Assembly (NCBI RefSeq): GCF_012103215.1 | Contig: NZ_JAAVNE010000003.1 | Coordinates: 1 to 64,000, forward strand | Direction of reading: 5' to 3' | Source of the DNA: Falsiroseomonas selenitidurans | GTDB taxonomy: Bacteria > Pseudomonadota > Alphaproteobacteria > Acetobacterales > Acetobacteraceae | DNA length: 64,000 bases | Shown: piece by piece, positions 8,940 to 18,275 of the stretch | How the letters are laid out: each line of letters begins with the position of its first letter | Numbering within the stretch: the stretch's first letter is position 1 | Made by a program: the position numbers and the translations under genes | Notes under the pieces: model-generated | What the model was told of the DNA's origin: nothing | What the model saw: only the letters and a program-made list of their open reading frames with translations | Database searches by the model: none

Positions 8940-9320
8940 TCAGACGGTGCGGCGGTCGATGAAGCGGATGCGGTTGCCGAAGGGGTCGGCGACCTGCATC
9001 TCCAGGCCCCATGCCTGGTCGGTCAGTCCGGGGCGGGCGTAGCGGTAGGGACGGGCGGCGAGTTCCGCATGGAAGTCCCGCAGGCCGGACAGGTACACCA
9101 CCATGTTGCCGCCCGGCGTCGCATCGCCGGCATGCTCCGAGAGGTGCAGCCGCAGCCCGCTGCGCGAAATCTGGCAGTAGAGCGGGAAATCGGCGCCGAA
9201 GCGGTGTTCCCAATCCACCGTGAAACCCAGGAAGCCGATGTAATGGTCCTGGGCCTTTGCCACGTCGAAGATGCGCACGATCGGCACCGCCGCCTCGAAA
9301 CTGATTGCCGATGCCGTCAT
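8940..9320 (-). CDS. glyoxalase/bleomycin-resistance superfamily protein
   Basis: A 126-residue VOC-fold protein: paired beta-alpha-beta-beta-beta modules with [32 protein letters not shown] and DPFGNRIRF. It resembles the small bleomycin-binding-like glyoxalases rather than a true lactoylglutathione lyase. Its ATGA start overlaps the stop of the upstream histidine kinase gene, so it is translated from that mRNA. A sequestering role is possible; substrate unknown. Confidence 0.8.
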   Translation of the reverse strand: MTASAISFEAAVPIVRIFDVAKAQDHYIGFLGFTVDWEHRFGADFPLYCQISRSGLRLHLSEHAGDATPGGNMVVYLSGLRDFHAELAARPYRYARPGLTDQAWGLEMQVADPFGNRIRFIDRRTV

Positions 9321-11551
9321 CCCGCCTCCGTCCGCAGCACCTGGCGCAGCTTCTCCGCCAGTTCCTGGCGGCGATAGGGTTTGCTCAGCAGCACCACGCC
9401 CGGATCCAGCCGGCCGTGATGGACCACGGCGTTCTCGGTATAGCCGGAGGTGTACAGCACGCGCAGCCCCGACCGCAGCAGCAGGGCGGAGGCGGCCAGC
9501 TGCGGGCCGGACATGCCGCCGGGCATCACCACATCGGTGAACAGCACATCCACCGGCACCTCGCTGCGCAGGATTTCCATCGCCTCCTGCCCATGGCGCG
9601 CCGCCAGCACCTGGTAGCCGAGCAGCGTCAGCTCACCCACCACATGGGCGCGCACCATGTCGTCATCCTCCACCACCAGCACGCTTTCATGCCCGCCCAC
9701 CGTGGCGAGGCGGGCGCCGGAACGGCGGGCGCCGGGCCCGTCCTCGGGCGCGCGCGGCAGGTACAGCTTCACCGTGGTGCCATGATCCGGCTCGGAATAG
9801 ATGCGCACATGGCCGCGGGACTGCTTGACGAATCCATAGACCATGGAGAGGCCGAGCCCGCTGCCGCGGCCGAATTCCTTGGTGGTGAAAAAGGGCTCGA
9901 AGACCTGGGCCAGCACCTCCGCCGGCATGCCGCGACCCGTGTCGGTCACCGCGATGGCGATGTACTCGCCCGGCGTCACCTCCTCCTGCTGCGCGGCATA
10001 GTCGGCATCCAGCTCCACCGCCGCGGTCTCCACCGTCAGCAGCCCGCCCTGCGGCATGGCGTCGCGCGCGTTCAGCACCAGGTTCAACAGCGCCGCCTCC
10101 AGCTGGGCCGGATCGACCAGCGCGGGCGGCAGGCGAGGCGCCAGGTCGAAGCGGCACTCCACATGCTCGCCCAGCGTGCGGCGCAGCAGGATCTCCATCC
10201 GGCGCAGCTCCGCGCCCACATCGGTGGCGCGCGGCTCCAGGGGCTGGCGGCGGGCGAAGGCCAGCAGGCTGCGCGTCAGCTCCCCGCCGCGTTCCGCCGC
10301 CATCCGGGTGGTCTCGGCCAGCTGCAGCAGGTCCGGGTCATGCTCCAGCCGTTCTGCCAGCAATTCGGCGCTGCCGATGATGACGGTCAGCAAATTGTTG
10401 AAATCATGCGCCAGCCCGCCGGTCAGCTGGCCCACCGCCTCCATCCGCTGCGCCTGCAGGAGCTTGCGGTCCAGCTCCGCAATCGCTTCCCGCTGCCGCT
10501 GGAGCGAGGCGGCGGTCTGGTTCAGCACGGCGATCAGACCGCCCAGCTCGCCGCCCGGATGCGGCGGCAGGATGCGGGCCGACAGGTCGCCCTGGCCCAG
10601 CCGCACCGCCATGTCGCTGATCCGCACCACCTGCCGGCGAATGCCCACCTCGCCGATCAGCCACACCGCCACGGCGAGGCCGATCGAGATCAGCGCCAGG
10701 ATGGTGAGGTCCTGGCGCAGCCGCAGATCGGCCGCCGCCACCAGCTCCGCCCGCCGCTGGCCCACCAGCACGCGCAGCCCGGTCCGGGTGGCGCCCGCAT
10801 CGCGGTTGACCGCCCAGATCCAGGTGGCGCCGCTGACATCGCGCAGCGCCACCGCCGGGCCCTGGTCGGAGGGTTCGAGGAAGCCCAGCAGCCCGGGATC
10901 CGCCAGGGGCTCGCCAATCGGCGCGCCATGGTCCGTCGCCCCCTCCCAGGCCAGGACGATGCCGTCCGGCCCGACCAGCGCCACCTCCAGCCCGGGCTCC
11001 ATCAGTCGCCCCTGCTCCTTCAGGAAGTCGCCCAGGTTGAGCGAGGCGAGCAGGACGAAGGCGAGGTCACCGCCGGCGCCGCGCCGCGGCCAGGCGACCT
11101 GCAGCACGGGCAGCCCGGTCAGCCGGCCGAAGGCGGGCTGCACCACCACGCCCGACTCGCCCTGCAGCGCGCTCTGGAAATAGGTGCGGTCGCGCAGATC
11201 CAGGCTGCGCCCGGTCTGCAGCGAATCGCAGAACAGGTCGCCCTCCGGGGTGATGGACAGGATGCCGGTGAATTGCGGGTATTGTTCCCGCACGCTGGCC
11301 AGGAAGGCGGAACAGGCGTCGCGGTCGCCGGTGAGCAGGTCCTGCGCCCGGCTCAGGCCATAGAGCAGCTGGCCGGTGGACAGGATTCGATCGTTCAGGT
11401 CGAGGCTGACGGCATTGGCGGTGGTCAGCAGCCGTTCCGTCGCCGCCGCGATCTGCGTCTGGCGGTCCTGCAGGAAGCGCAGCCCCACCAGCAGGGCTGG
11501 TACCAGCGTCGCAACGGCCACCAGCCAGAACAATCGGCCGCGGATGCTCAT
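9317..11551 (-). CDS. hybrid sensor histidine kinase / response regulator
   Basis: A 744-residue membrane sensor. Order: TM1 (about 7-25), periplasmic double-Cache-like sensor (about 30-280), TM2 (about 281-300), HAMP (301-350), HisKA with phospho-acceptor H382 ([11 protein letters not shown]), HATPase (LNARDAM, DTGRGM, FTTK, GSGLGLS) and a C-terminal receiver with D673 (FTDVVM) and K724 (LSKPY). The layout is that of hybrid kinases passing phosphate His to Asp within the chain. No separate DNA-binding regulator lies nearby, so its output is unknown. A promoter-like pair and a palindrome lie upstream (11686-11745). The glyoxalase-like gene is coupled downstream. Confidence 0.93.
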   Translation of the reverse strand: MSIRGRLFWLVAVATLVPALLVGLRFLQDRQTQIAAATERLLTTANAVSLDLNDRILSTGQLLYGLSRAQDLLTGDRDACSAFLASVREQYPQFTGILSITPEGDLFCDSLQTGRSLDLRDRTYFQSALQGESGVVVQPAFGRLTGLPVLQVAWPRRGAGGDLAFVLLASLNLGDFLKEQGRLMEPGLEVALVGPDGIVLAWEGATDHGAPIGEPLADPGLLGFLEPSDQGPAVALRDVSGATWIWAVNRDAGATRTGLRVLVGQRRAELVAAADLRLRQDLTILALISIGLAVAVWLIGEVGIRRQVVRISDMAVRLGQGDLSARILPPHPGGELGGLIAVLNQTAASLQRQREAIAELDRKLLQAQRMEAVGQLTGGLAHDFNNLLTVIIGSAELLAERLEHDPDLLQLAETTRMAAERGGELTRSLLAFARRQPLEPRATDVGAELRRMEILLRRTLGEHVECRFDLAPRLPPALVDPAQLEAALLNLVLNARDAMPQGGLLTVETAAVELDADYAAQQEEVTPGEYIAIAVTDTGRGMPAEVLAQVFEPFFTTKEFGRGSGLGLSMVYGFVKQSRGHVRIYSEPDHGTTVKLYLPRAPEDGPGARRSGARLATVGGHESVLVVEDDDMVRAHVVGELTLLGYQVLAARHGQEAMEILRSEVPVDVLFTDVVMPGGMSGPQLAASALLLRSGLRVLYTSGYTENAVVHHGRLDPGVVLLSKPYRRQELAEKLRQVLRTEAG

Positions 11552-11685
11552 GCCTCAGACCACCCCGCTTGCCTGCCGGGGCTGGCTGGTGACGCGGCAG
11601 AGCCGCCCCGCAACGTGGCCATGCGCCGGAATGGCGCCGCCCTTCCGTCCCCTGCATCCGCCCATCGTGCAGGCGAGGCAGGCAG

Positions 11686-11714
11686 ATGTAAACGCAGCTA
11701 TTAAGGCGGGACAA
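11686..11714 (-). promoter_or_regulatory. candidate promoter of the hybrid kinase gene
   Basis: On the minus strand TTGTCC (11714-11709) is followed after exactly 17 nt by TTACAT (11691-11686), about 135 nt upstream of the kinase ATG, in the only AT-richer stretch of this gap. Sigma-70-like, with an imperfect -10. Confidence 0.35.
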
Positions 11715-11724
11715 GAGCTATGTG

Positions 11725-11745
11725 GCGCTACCATGATGGTATCGC
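11725..11745. promoter_or_regulatory. 21-bp palindrome, candidate operator
   Basis: TACCAT-G-ATGGTA is a perfect dyad centred on 11735, extended by GCG/CGC with one mismatch in between. It lies directly upstream of the -35 of the candidate kinase promoter and 16 nt past the SDR stop. Either an activator/repressor site for the kinase or part of a weak SDR terminator. Confidence 0.35.
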
Positions 11746-11760
11746 AACCACCGCGCGCCA

Positions 11761-12534
11761 TCAGGCGCGGAACATTCCTCCGCCATCCACATCCACCACG
11801 GTACCGTTCACATAAGCGGCGCGCGGCGAGGCGAGGAACACCGAGAGATCGGCGATCTCCGACGCCTCGATCGGGCGGCCATAGGGCAGGCCGGTCAGCG
11901 TCTCCGCCCAGCGCGCCGGGTCGCCGAACTGCAGCTGCGCGTTGACCCGGGCCTGGGTCTCCATGCGGTCGGTCCGCGTCGCCGCGGGGTTGATGCCCAG
12001 CACCCGCACGCCGCTGGCCTGGGCCGCGCCGCCGAGCGCGGAGGTGAAGGCAACCAGCGCCGCATTGCCGGTACCGCCGCAGATGTAGCCCATGCGCGGC
12101 GCGCGCCCGGCCATGCCGATGATGTTCAGGATGACGCCGGCGCGCTTCGCTTCCATCCCCGGATAGTACAATTGGCACAGGTGGATGTAGCCGAGGACCT
12201 TGAGGTCCCAGGCCTGCTGCCAGCGGGCGAAGGGGATGTCCTGCAGCCGGCCCGCCGGGATGGCGCCGGCGTTGTTCACCAGGATGTCCACCTCCGGGAA
12301 GGCGGCGTGCAGGCGTTCGCGCTCGATCGGCTGGGACAGGTCCGCGGCCAGCGTCTCCACCCGCACCTGGGCGGCGCCGCGCAGCGCATCCGCCGCCGCG
12401 CCCAGCGTCGCGGCGTCGCGCCCCACCAGCACCACGTCGCAGCCCTCGCGGGCAAAAGCCTGGGCGCAGGCCAGGCCGATGCCCTTGGAGCCGCCGGTGA
12501 CCAGCACGCGGCGGCCGGCCAGGTTCATGTCCAT
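11761..12534 (-). CDS. atypical short-chain dehydrogenase/reductase
   Basis: A 257-residue classical-length SDR with an intact Rossmann motif TGGSKGIG (13-20), NNAG (87-90) and a C-terminal GTVVDVDGG. The catalytic region is unusual: the serine position is G140 (NIIG), the tyrosine is Y150, and the position four residues after it, normally lysine, is G154 (YICGG). It therefore lacks the YxxxK lysine and the active-site serine. It lies 5 nt after the ThDP-enzyme gene and is almost certainly cotranscribed with it, which suggests it acts on that enzyme's acyloin or aldehyde product, or binds NAD(P) without classic catalysis. Confidence 0.85.
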   Translation of the reverse strand: MDMNLAGRRVLVTGGSKGIGLACAQAFAREGCDVVLVGRDAATLGAAADALRGAAQVRVETLAADLSQPIERERLHAAFPEVDILVNNAGAIPAGRLQDIPFARWQQAWDLKVLGYIHLCQLYYPGMEAKRAGVILNIIGMAGRAPRMGYICGGTGNAALVAFTSALGGAAQASGVRVLGINPAATRTDRMETQARVNAQLQFGDPARWAETLTGLPYGRPIEASEIADLSVFLASPRAAYVNGTVVDVDGGGMFRA

Positions 12535-12539
12535 GCGCG

Positions 12540-14081
12540 TCAGACCTCCATCTCGATGAGGAAGGGGCGGTCACTGGCGAAGCTCTGGCGCATCAAATCC
12601 GCCACGCCTTCGAGCGTGTTGGTGCGCGCCGCCTCCACGCCCATGCCGCTGGCCAGCTTCACCCAGTCCAGGTTCGGGTTGCCGAGGTCCAGCATGTCCA
12701 TCGCCGTGCGGCCCGGATTGGCGCCGACGCCCTGATATTCGCCCAGCAGGATCTGGTATTTGCGGTTGGCGATGATGATCGTCGTGATCGGCAGCTTCTC
12801 CCGCGCCTGGGTCCACAGCCCCTGTAGCGTGTACATGCCGGAGCCGTCGGCCTGCAGGTTCACCACGCGGCGCCCGGGCGCGCCGATCGCCGCCCCGGTG
12901 GCCAGCGGGATGCCGCAGCCGATGGCGCCGCCGGTGATGTGCAGCCAGTCATGCGCCGGGGCGTTGTGGGTGAACTTGTAGAAGCCGCGGCCGAAGGACA
13001 CCGATTCATCGGCGATCACCGCCTGTTCCGGCATCAGCGCCGCCAGCGTCTGCGCCAGGCCTTCGGGCGTCGGCACGCCGCGGCCCGGTTCCGGCCGCGG
13101 GCCGGGGTCCGGGATGGCGGCGGCCGGCGCGCCCAGCTCCTCGGCCAGCGCCGTCAGCGCCTGGATCGGGTCGGCCTCGTAGCGCGTCAGCAGCAGGATG
13201 TCGGCGTCTTCCCGGTGGTGGCGGGACGGCTTGTTGGGGTAGGCGAAGAAGCCCACCGGCGCCTTGCTGTTGACCAGGATGATGGTGGTGTAGGGCTTCA
13301 GCGCCTCGATCGCGAGATCGACCGGATAGGGCACCCGTTCCAGCGGCAGGCGGCCCTGGCCCCGCTCCACCCGGCTGTTGGACATCTCCGCCAGCACATG
13401 CGCGCCGGTCGCCTGGGCGACGCGCCAGGCCAGCGCCTGGGCCTGCTGCGTCAGCGCCAGGCCGCCGAGCAGGATCAGCACATCCTTGCGGCCGCGCAGC
13501 GCGTTGGCGGCGTTGCGGATGGCCAGCGGGTCCGCCTGCGGCGCGGCGGGCACCGGCAGGGCGGCGGCGGGGCCATCCGGCGCCTCGTCCCAACAGACGT
13601 CTGAGGGCAGGATCAGCGTGGCGATCTGCCCCGGGGAGGTCTGCGCCGCCTGCACGGCCACCGCCGCGTCGCGCGCCACATGCGTCGCCTTCTCCACGGT
13701 CCGCACCCAGCCGGAGACACCGCGGGCGAAACCCTCGGTGTCCGCGGTCAGCTGCGCATCCAGCGGCCGGTGGTAGGTGGCCTGGTCGCCGACGCAGTTC
13801 ACCATGGCGGAGCGGGCACGGCGCGCGTTGTGCAGGTTGGCCAGGCCGTTCGCCAGGCCGGGGCCGCAATGCAGCAGCGTCGCCGCCGGCTTCCCCGCCA
13901 TGCGGAAATAGCCGTCCGCCATGCCGGTGACGACGTTTTCCTGCAGCCCGAGCACGCAGCGCATGCCCGGGATGCGGTCCAGCGCGGCGACGAAATGCAT
14001 CTCGCTGGTGCCGGGGTTGGCGAAACATGTGTCCACCCCCGAGGCCAGCAGGGTGTGCACCAGACTTTCGGCTCCGTTCAC
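12540..14081 (-). CDS. ThDP-dependent enzyme, acetolactate synthase large-subunit-like
   Basis: A 513-residue three-domain thiamine-diphosphate enzyme. The PYR domain holds the catalytic glutamate E48 (GLQENVVTG); the middle domain spans about 190-320; the PP domain has the Mg/ThDP motif QADGSGMYT through IIIANR. It belongs to the branch usually labelled acetolactate synthase or benzoylformate-decarboxylase-like, acting on 2-oxo acids; no small regulatory subunit is adjacent, so true branched-chain synthesis is unlikely. A GTG at 14081 is taken as start because GGAGG lies 6 nt upstream and the family begins MNGAESL; the frame is open 19 codons further. Confidence 0.85.
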   Translation of the reverse strand: MNGAESLVHTLLASGVDTCFANPGTSEMHFVAALDRIPGMRCVLGLQENVVTGMADGYFRMAGKPAATLLHCGPGLANGLANLHNARRARSAMVNCVGDQATYHRPLDAQLTADTEGFARGVSGWVRTVEKATHVARDAAVAVQAAQTSPGQIATLILPSDVCWDEAPDGPAAALPVPAAPQADPLAIRNAANALRGRKDVLILLGGLALTQQAQALAWRVAQATGAHVLAEMSNSRVERGQGRLPLERVPYPVDLAIEALKPYTTIILVNSKAPVGFFAYPNKPSRHHREDADILLLTRYEADPIQALTALAEELGAPAAAIPDPGPRPEPGRGVPTPEGLAQTLAALMPEQAVIADESVSFGRGFYKFTHNAPAHDWLHITGGAIGCGIPLATGAAIGAPGRRVVNLQADGSGMYTLQGLWTQAREKLPITTIIIANRKYQILLGEYQGVGANPGRTAMDMLDLGNPNLDWVKLASGMGVEAARTNTLEGVADLMRQSFASDRPFLIEMEV

Positions 14082-14126
14082 CGCAATCCTCCCGAACGAC
14101 AGGGGGCGCAGGGTGCGCGGCCGGGC

Positions 14127-14150
14127 CTTTCGCCGCAAGGGCGGCGAAAG
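14127..14150. other. 10-bp stem-tetraloop hairpin upstream of ThDP-enzyme gene
   Basis: CTTTCGCCGC (14127-14136), loop AAGG, GCGGCGAAAG (14141-14150): a perfect 10-bp stem. It sits 46 nt upstream of the GTG start on the minus strand and about 125 nt upstream of the divergent gene. No T-tract on either side, so a leader hairpin or protein-binding dyad is more likely than a terminator. Nearby are the palindrome TTACGTAA (14193-14200) and two direct ATGGCCGG copies 11 bp apart (from 14170 and 14181). Confidence 0.4.
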
Positions 14151-14273
14151 ATTGCCACTCTGTCATTTTATGGCCGGAACATGGCCGGCTGGTTACGTAA
14201 AATTCCGTATTCGGCAATCATCGTCGCGGCGTCAGAAGGGGGGCTTCGGCGCTTCTGGGGGGAGGTTCCGGGC

Positions 14274-16526
14274 ATGCCACGCCTGGCCATCGCTTTCTTC
14301 TGCTCGGGCTTCGCCGCCCTGCTGTGCCAGATCGTCTGGCAGCGCATGCTCGGCATCTTTGCGGGTTCCGACACCATCTCGGCCGCGCTCGTCGTCGGCG
14401 CCTTCCTGGCCGGGCTTGGCCTGGGGTCGATCATCGGGGCGAAGCTGGCCGACCGGCTCTCGCCCTTCCACGCCCTGCTGGGCTTCGCGCTGGCGGAGGC
14501 CGGGGTGGCGGGCTTCGCCCTGGTCTCCAAGCTGTTCCTGTATGATGTCCTGGCGACCGACCTCGCCGGGGTGGTGGACAACCCGGCGGCGATCTTCGCG
14601 CTGTGCTTTGCCGGGCTGGTGCTGCCGACCACGCTGATGGGCGCCTCCCTGCCACTGCTGGCGCGCGCGGTGGCCACCAGCCTGGAGACGGTGGCGGAAC
14701 GCATCGGCAGCCTCTACGGGCTGAACACGCTGGGGGCCGGGCTGGGCGCCCTGTTGGGCGGCTGGGTGCTTGTGGGGAATCTGGGCTTCGTCGGCGCCTT
14801 GGCCCTGGCGGCCGGGCTGGATGTCCTTGCGGCCCTGCTGGCGCTGACGCTGCTGCCGGGGCTGCCCCGCACCGCACCGCCCCCGCCGGCGCGCCTCGCC
14901 ACCGCGGCGGCGGAGCCCTTCGGCAGCCTGCGCCTGTGGTGCCTGCTGGTGTTCCTCTCGGGCTACATCATCGTGGCAATGGAAATCGTCTGGGTGCGGC
15001 TGATGGGGCAGGTCGGGCAATACCATGCCTATCTGTTCCCCACCGTCCTTGGCATCTTCCTGCTGGCGGATGGCGCCGGCATCGCCGTGGCATCCCGCCT
15101 GGTCCGGCGGCTGCGCGACCCGCGGCCAGCCTTCTTCCTGACCCAGGCGGGCGGCTTCGCCCTGGGGGCGGCGCTGATCCTGCTGCTGGTCTGGGCACTG
15201 CCGCATTGGCCGATCAACCAATTCGTCTCCGCCGACATGCACCGGCTGCGCGATGGCGGGCTGGTGACGACGGTGCTGCTGACGCTGGCCGTGGTGGGCC
15301 CGCCGAGCTTCCTCATCGGCATGACCTTCCCCTTCGTCCAGCGCGCCGTGCAGCAGGACCTGGCCAGCGTCGGCGCCCGCGTCGGCTGGGTGCAGCTGGC
15401 CAACATCCTGGGCAATGCGGCGGGATCCATCCTGACCGGGCTGGTGACCTTCCACCTGATCGGCACCGCCGGCACGTTGCGGCTGCTGGCGGCGCTGTCG
15501 CTGCTGCTGATGCTGGGCTGGCTGTGGCGCGCCGGCCGCCGGCGGCGGCCGGAGCTGGCGCTGGCCGCCGCCTGCGCCCTGGCGCTGGTGGCGCTGCCGG
15601 GCAATGCGGCGCTGTGGTCGCGCCTGCATGCGGAACAGCCGGGGCAGACCGTTTCCTGGTCCGAGGACCGCTCCGGCATCGCCTTCTTCCGTGACGACAA
15701 CCGGCCCGGCGCCGGGCCGCACGGCCCCTTCTTCATCCAGGGCTTCAGCCAGGGGCGCATCCCCTTCCTGCCGATCCACCAGTTCCTCGGCGCCGTCGGG
15801 CCGCTGCTGCATCCGGACCCGAAGGCGGTGCTGTGCATCGGCATCGGCTCGGGCGGCACGCCCTGGGCGGCGGGCGTCGCCGCCGGCACGCAGTCGGTCC
15901 GCGCCATCGAGCTGGTGGGGCCGGTGCTGACCGCGCATGCGGCGATCGCCGCCCGCTACCCAGCCAGCCCGATCGCGGAGATGGTCTCCAACCCCCGCTG
16001 GGCGCTGGAGTATGGCGATGGCCGCCGCGCTTTGGCGCGCGGGGACCAGCTGTATGACGTGATCCAGGCCGATGCGATCCTGCCGGAGGGTTCGCATTCC
16101 GGCCTGCTCTACTCCGCCGAATTCCTGCGCCAGGTCCGAAGCCGGCTGGCGCCGGGCGGCCTCTATGTGCAGTGGGGGCCGAGCCGCCGGGTGGTCGCGA
16201 CCTTCGCGGCGGTGTTCCCGCACACGCTGCTGCTGATGCCGGGCTCCGTGCTCATCGGCTCGGACAGCCCCATCCCCTATGACCCGGCACGGCTGGCGCG
16301 GCGCTTCGCGCAGCCTGAGGTGACGGCTCATCTCGGCCGCGGCAACCGGGAGTTCCGCGACTATGACGGGATGTTCGCGCAGCCGGCCCTGGCCTGGGCG
16401 CCCGGGGACCCTCGCCCCCCGGTGCTGCTGACGGATGTCTTCCCACGTGACGAATTCTACCTGAACAACGGCGTCCGCTACACCGACACGCTGCGCCGGC
16501 CGGAGGACCTGGCCGATGAGGAATAG
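14274..16526 (+). CDS. membrane-fused spermidine-synthase-like protein
   Basis: A 750-residue protein with about twelve hydrophobic helices in its first 440 residues (two MFS/polyamine-transporter-like blocks, e.g. ALVVGAFLAGLGLGSIIG), followed by a soluble Rossmann domain of the spermidine-synthase type. The SAM/dcSAM loop CIGIGSGG is near residue 520, with YGDGRRAL and YDVIQADAI after it. Such fusions are common in proteobacteria, and aminopropyl transfer has not been shown for most. The ATG at 14274 was chosen because GGAGG lies 8 nt upstream and it begins the first helix. Divergent from the ThDP-enzyme operon. Confidence 0.82.
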   Translation: MPRLAIAFFCSGFAALLCQIVWQRMLGIFAGSDTISAALVVGAFLAGLGLGSIIGAKLADRLSPFHALLGFALAEAGVAGFALVSKLFLYDVLATDLAGVVDNPAAIFALCFAGLVLPTTLMGASLPLLARAVATSLETVAERIGSLYGLNTLGAGLGALLGGWVLVGNLGFVGALALAAGLDVLAALLALTLLPGLPRTAPPPPARLATAAAEPFGSLRLWCLLVFLSGYIIVAMEIVWVRLMGQVGQYHAYLFPTVLGIFLLADGAGIAVASRLVRRLRDPRPAFFLTQAGGFALGAALILLLVWALPHWPINQFVSADMHRLRDGGLVTTVLLTLAVVGPPSFLIGMTFPFVQRAVQQDLASVGARVGWVQLANILGNAAGSILTGLVTFHLIGTAGTLRLLAALSLLLMLGWLWRAGRRRRPELALAAACALALVALPGNAALWSRLHAEQPGQTVSWSEDRSGIAFFRDDNRPGAGPHGPFFIQGFSQGRIPFLPIHQFLGAVGPLLHPDPKAVLCIGIGSGGTPWAAGVAAGTQSVRAIELVGPVLTAHAAIAARYPASPIAEMVSNPRWALEYGDGRRALARGDQLYDVIQADAILPEGSHSGLLYSAEFLRQVRSRLAPGGLYVQWGPSRRVVATFAAVFPHTLLLMPGSVLIGSDSPIPYDPARLARRFAQPEVTAHLGRGNREFRDYDGMFAQPALAWAPGDPRPPVLLTDVFPRDEFYLNNGVRYTDTLRRPEDLADEE

Positions 16527-16653
16527 CCCAGGCCGCCGGGTTCCAGCCACACCGGCGCCAGCTTCCGGGTGCGATGCATCTTCCGCGAGGTCAGGCGATT
16601 CCGCCGGGCTTGAAGATGCTCTAGGTTGATGCGACAGGCTGGGGATTGCCGCG

Positions 16654-17109
16654 ATGAAGAAGGTTCTGCTGGTCGGCTTCATCTGCGGTGCACTGGCGGT
16701 GGTGGTGTTCCACCAGGGCACGCTGTTCCTGCTGTATCACCAGTTCCCGCTGCTGAAGCTGCTGGGCGTGCCGGACGCCTTCCGCCCCGGCGGCGCCGGC
16801 TTCAACATCCGCTCCGTTCCGCCGCTCGGCGTGCCGCAGGTGCTGTCGCTTGCCTTCTGGGGCGGGGTGTGGGGCGTCGTGCTGGCCGGGCTGGTGCGCT
16901 GGGCGCGGATGCCGGATCTGCTGACCGGCTTCGTGCTGGGCGGCGTGGTGTGCAGCGTGGTGGGCTTCACCCTGGTGGCGGAGCTGCGCGGCGCGCCGAT
17001 GTGGGCCGGCGGCAACACCATCGTCTGGGCCCGGGCGGTGCTGCTGAACGGCGCCTGGGGCTGGGGCGCGGCCTTCCTGATGCGTCCCTTCTCCATGCGC
17101 GGCGGCTGA
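16654..17109 (+). CDS. conserved small membrane protein
   Basis: A 151-residue hydrophobic protein with about four transmembrane helices (roughly 3-28, 66-85, 90-110, 126-145) and the loop segment FNIRSVPPLGVPQVLSLAFWG. I recognise it only as a hypothetical inner-membrane protein with similar copies in related bacteria. It is preceded by a 127-bp gap containing an inverted repeat (GCATCTTC 16576-16583, GAAGATGC 16612-16619), and faces the LuxR-type gene tail-to-tail. Confidence 0.7.
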   Translation: MKKVLLVGFICGALAVVVFHQGTLFLLYHQFPLLKLLGVPDAFRPGGAGFNIRSVPPLGVPQVLSLAFWGGVWGVVLAGLVRWARMPDLLTGFVLGGVVCSVVGFTLVAELRGAPMWAGGNTIVWARAVLLNGAWGWGAAFLMRPFSMRGG

Positions 17110-17123
17110 AGGCGTGGCGGCGG

Positions 17124-18275
17124 TCAGCCGGTCAGGCGGCCGAGCAGCGCCGTCAGATCGGCCAGCCGGTCGCAGCCGGTCTTGCGCAGCACGGCGGCCA
17201 GCTGGCCGCGCGCGGTGCCCACCTTGATCCGCCGCTGCGCCGCGTGCTGCGCCAGGCTGCGCCCGGCGGCCAGCGAGGCGGCCAGGGCGCCTTCCGCTGG
17301 GGTCAGACCGAAGGCCTGGCGCAGCAGCGGCGCGCGCGGCCGCGGGCGCTGCACGTCATCCGTCACCAGCAGCATCACGCCGGTGAAGCCCTCCGGCATG
17401 CCCATCGCCTCCAGCCGCCGCAGCGGCAGCGCTTGCACCAGGTAGGGCGCGGCGCCGCTGCGCCGTGGCAGGGCGACGCTGGCGGCATCCGGCATCAGCT
17501 TCACCTGGCCCGAGATCGCCGCGATGGCGGAGCCGATGGCGCGTTGCAGCGCCTGGCGTGCTTCCGGATTCGGGCTCAGCAGCCCGCCCTCGGTCAGCAG
17601 CGCCAGCCCATCCTGCTGCCGCGACATGGCTTCCACCGCCGGGTTGGTGGCGACGATGCGGCGGTTGCGGTCCAGCAGCACCACGCCCTGGCGCAGGGCG
17701 GCGAAGCCGGCGCGCAGCGCCCGCGCCGTGTGCCAGCCGCCGGCCGCGAGCCGCGCTTCCGCCAGCAGGGCCCGGCGCAGATGCGGGTAGATCGGCTCCA
17801 GCAGCTTTTCCTGCGCCGGGCCGAAGGGCTCCGCCCGCACCGAGCGATGGAAGGCGATGCGCCCCACCATGCCGTCCGGCGCCCGCACCAGGGCTGAGAT
17901 GCAATGGAAGGCGCCATCCCGCGGCGCCTTCCAGTCGTTCCAGATGGGGGCGGCGCGATAGGCCGGGATGGGCACGGCGCGTGCGAGGTTCAGCACGCCG
18001 TCGCCGTGCCGGGCGGCGGCGCGTGCCCAGGGGTCCTGGTGGATCCAGTGGCTGTCGTATTCGGCCGTCACATCGGCGGCCAGGCCATTGCCCTCGCAAC
18101 GGCTTTCACGCAGCACGCCCTGCTCGTACTGCATCAGGTGCACCGCATGGGTGCTGGTGCCCAGCGCCCGGGCCAGCGGCGCGACGGCGCGCGCCAGCCC
18201 GCGACCATCCAGCAGGGCAGTGTAGAGGTCGAGCGCAAAGGCGTCGGGGGAGGGTGCCGAGGTTGTGCTGATCAC
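17124..18275 (-). CDS. LuxR-type helix-turn-helix transcriptional regulator
   Basis: A 383-residue regulator. The C-terminal 60 residues (GLTPAEGALAASLAAGRSLAQ onward) form a LuxR/GerE-type helix-turn-helix, with GTARGQLAAVLRKTGCDR as recognition helix and tail. The N-terminal 300 residues look like PAS/GAF-type sensing modules and resemble LuxR-type regulators with an unknown ligand. A GTG at 18275 is the likely start because the upstream frame is not protein-like, but no SD is visible, so the start is uncertain. It is divergent from fdhD across 128 bp, so it may control formate-dehydrogenase genes. Confidence 0.75.
   Translation of the reverse strand: MISTTSAPSPDAFALDLYTALLDGRGLARAVAPLARALGTSTHAVHLMQYEQGVLRESRCEGNGLAADVTAEYDSHWIHQDPWARAAARHGDGVLNLARAVPIPAYRAAPIWNDWKAPRDGAFHCISALVRAPDGMVGRIAFHRSVRAEPFGPAQEKLLEPIYPHLRRALLAEARLAAGGWHTARALRAGFAALRQGVVLLDRNRRIVATNPAVEAMSRQQDGLALLTEGGLLSPNPEARQALQRAIGSAIAAISGQVKLMPDAASVALPRRSGAAPYLVQALPLRRLEAMGMPEGFTGVMLLVTDDVQRPRPRAPLLRQAFGLTPAEGALAASLAAGRSLAQHAAQRRIKVGTARGQLAAVLRKTGCDRLADLTALLGRLTG

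Noticed and set aside
9305..11704. Long 799-codon open frame on the plus strand opposite the histidine kinase
   Set aside because: It is a shadow frame produced by high GC at third positions; its product is Q/H/R-rich low complexity, while the minus strand encodes a complete histidine kinase.
12540..14081. True acetolactate synthase (ilvB)
   Set aside because: No ilvN small subunit or ilvC follows, and the neighbour is an atypical SDR, so branched-chain synthesis is not supported.
16576..16619. GCATCTTC / GAAGATGC inverted repeat before the small membrane protein gene
   Set aside because: The 28-nt spacing and lack of a paired promoter make it too weak to call a regulatory site.
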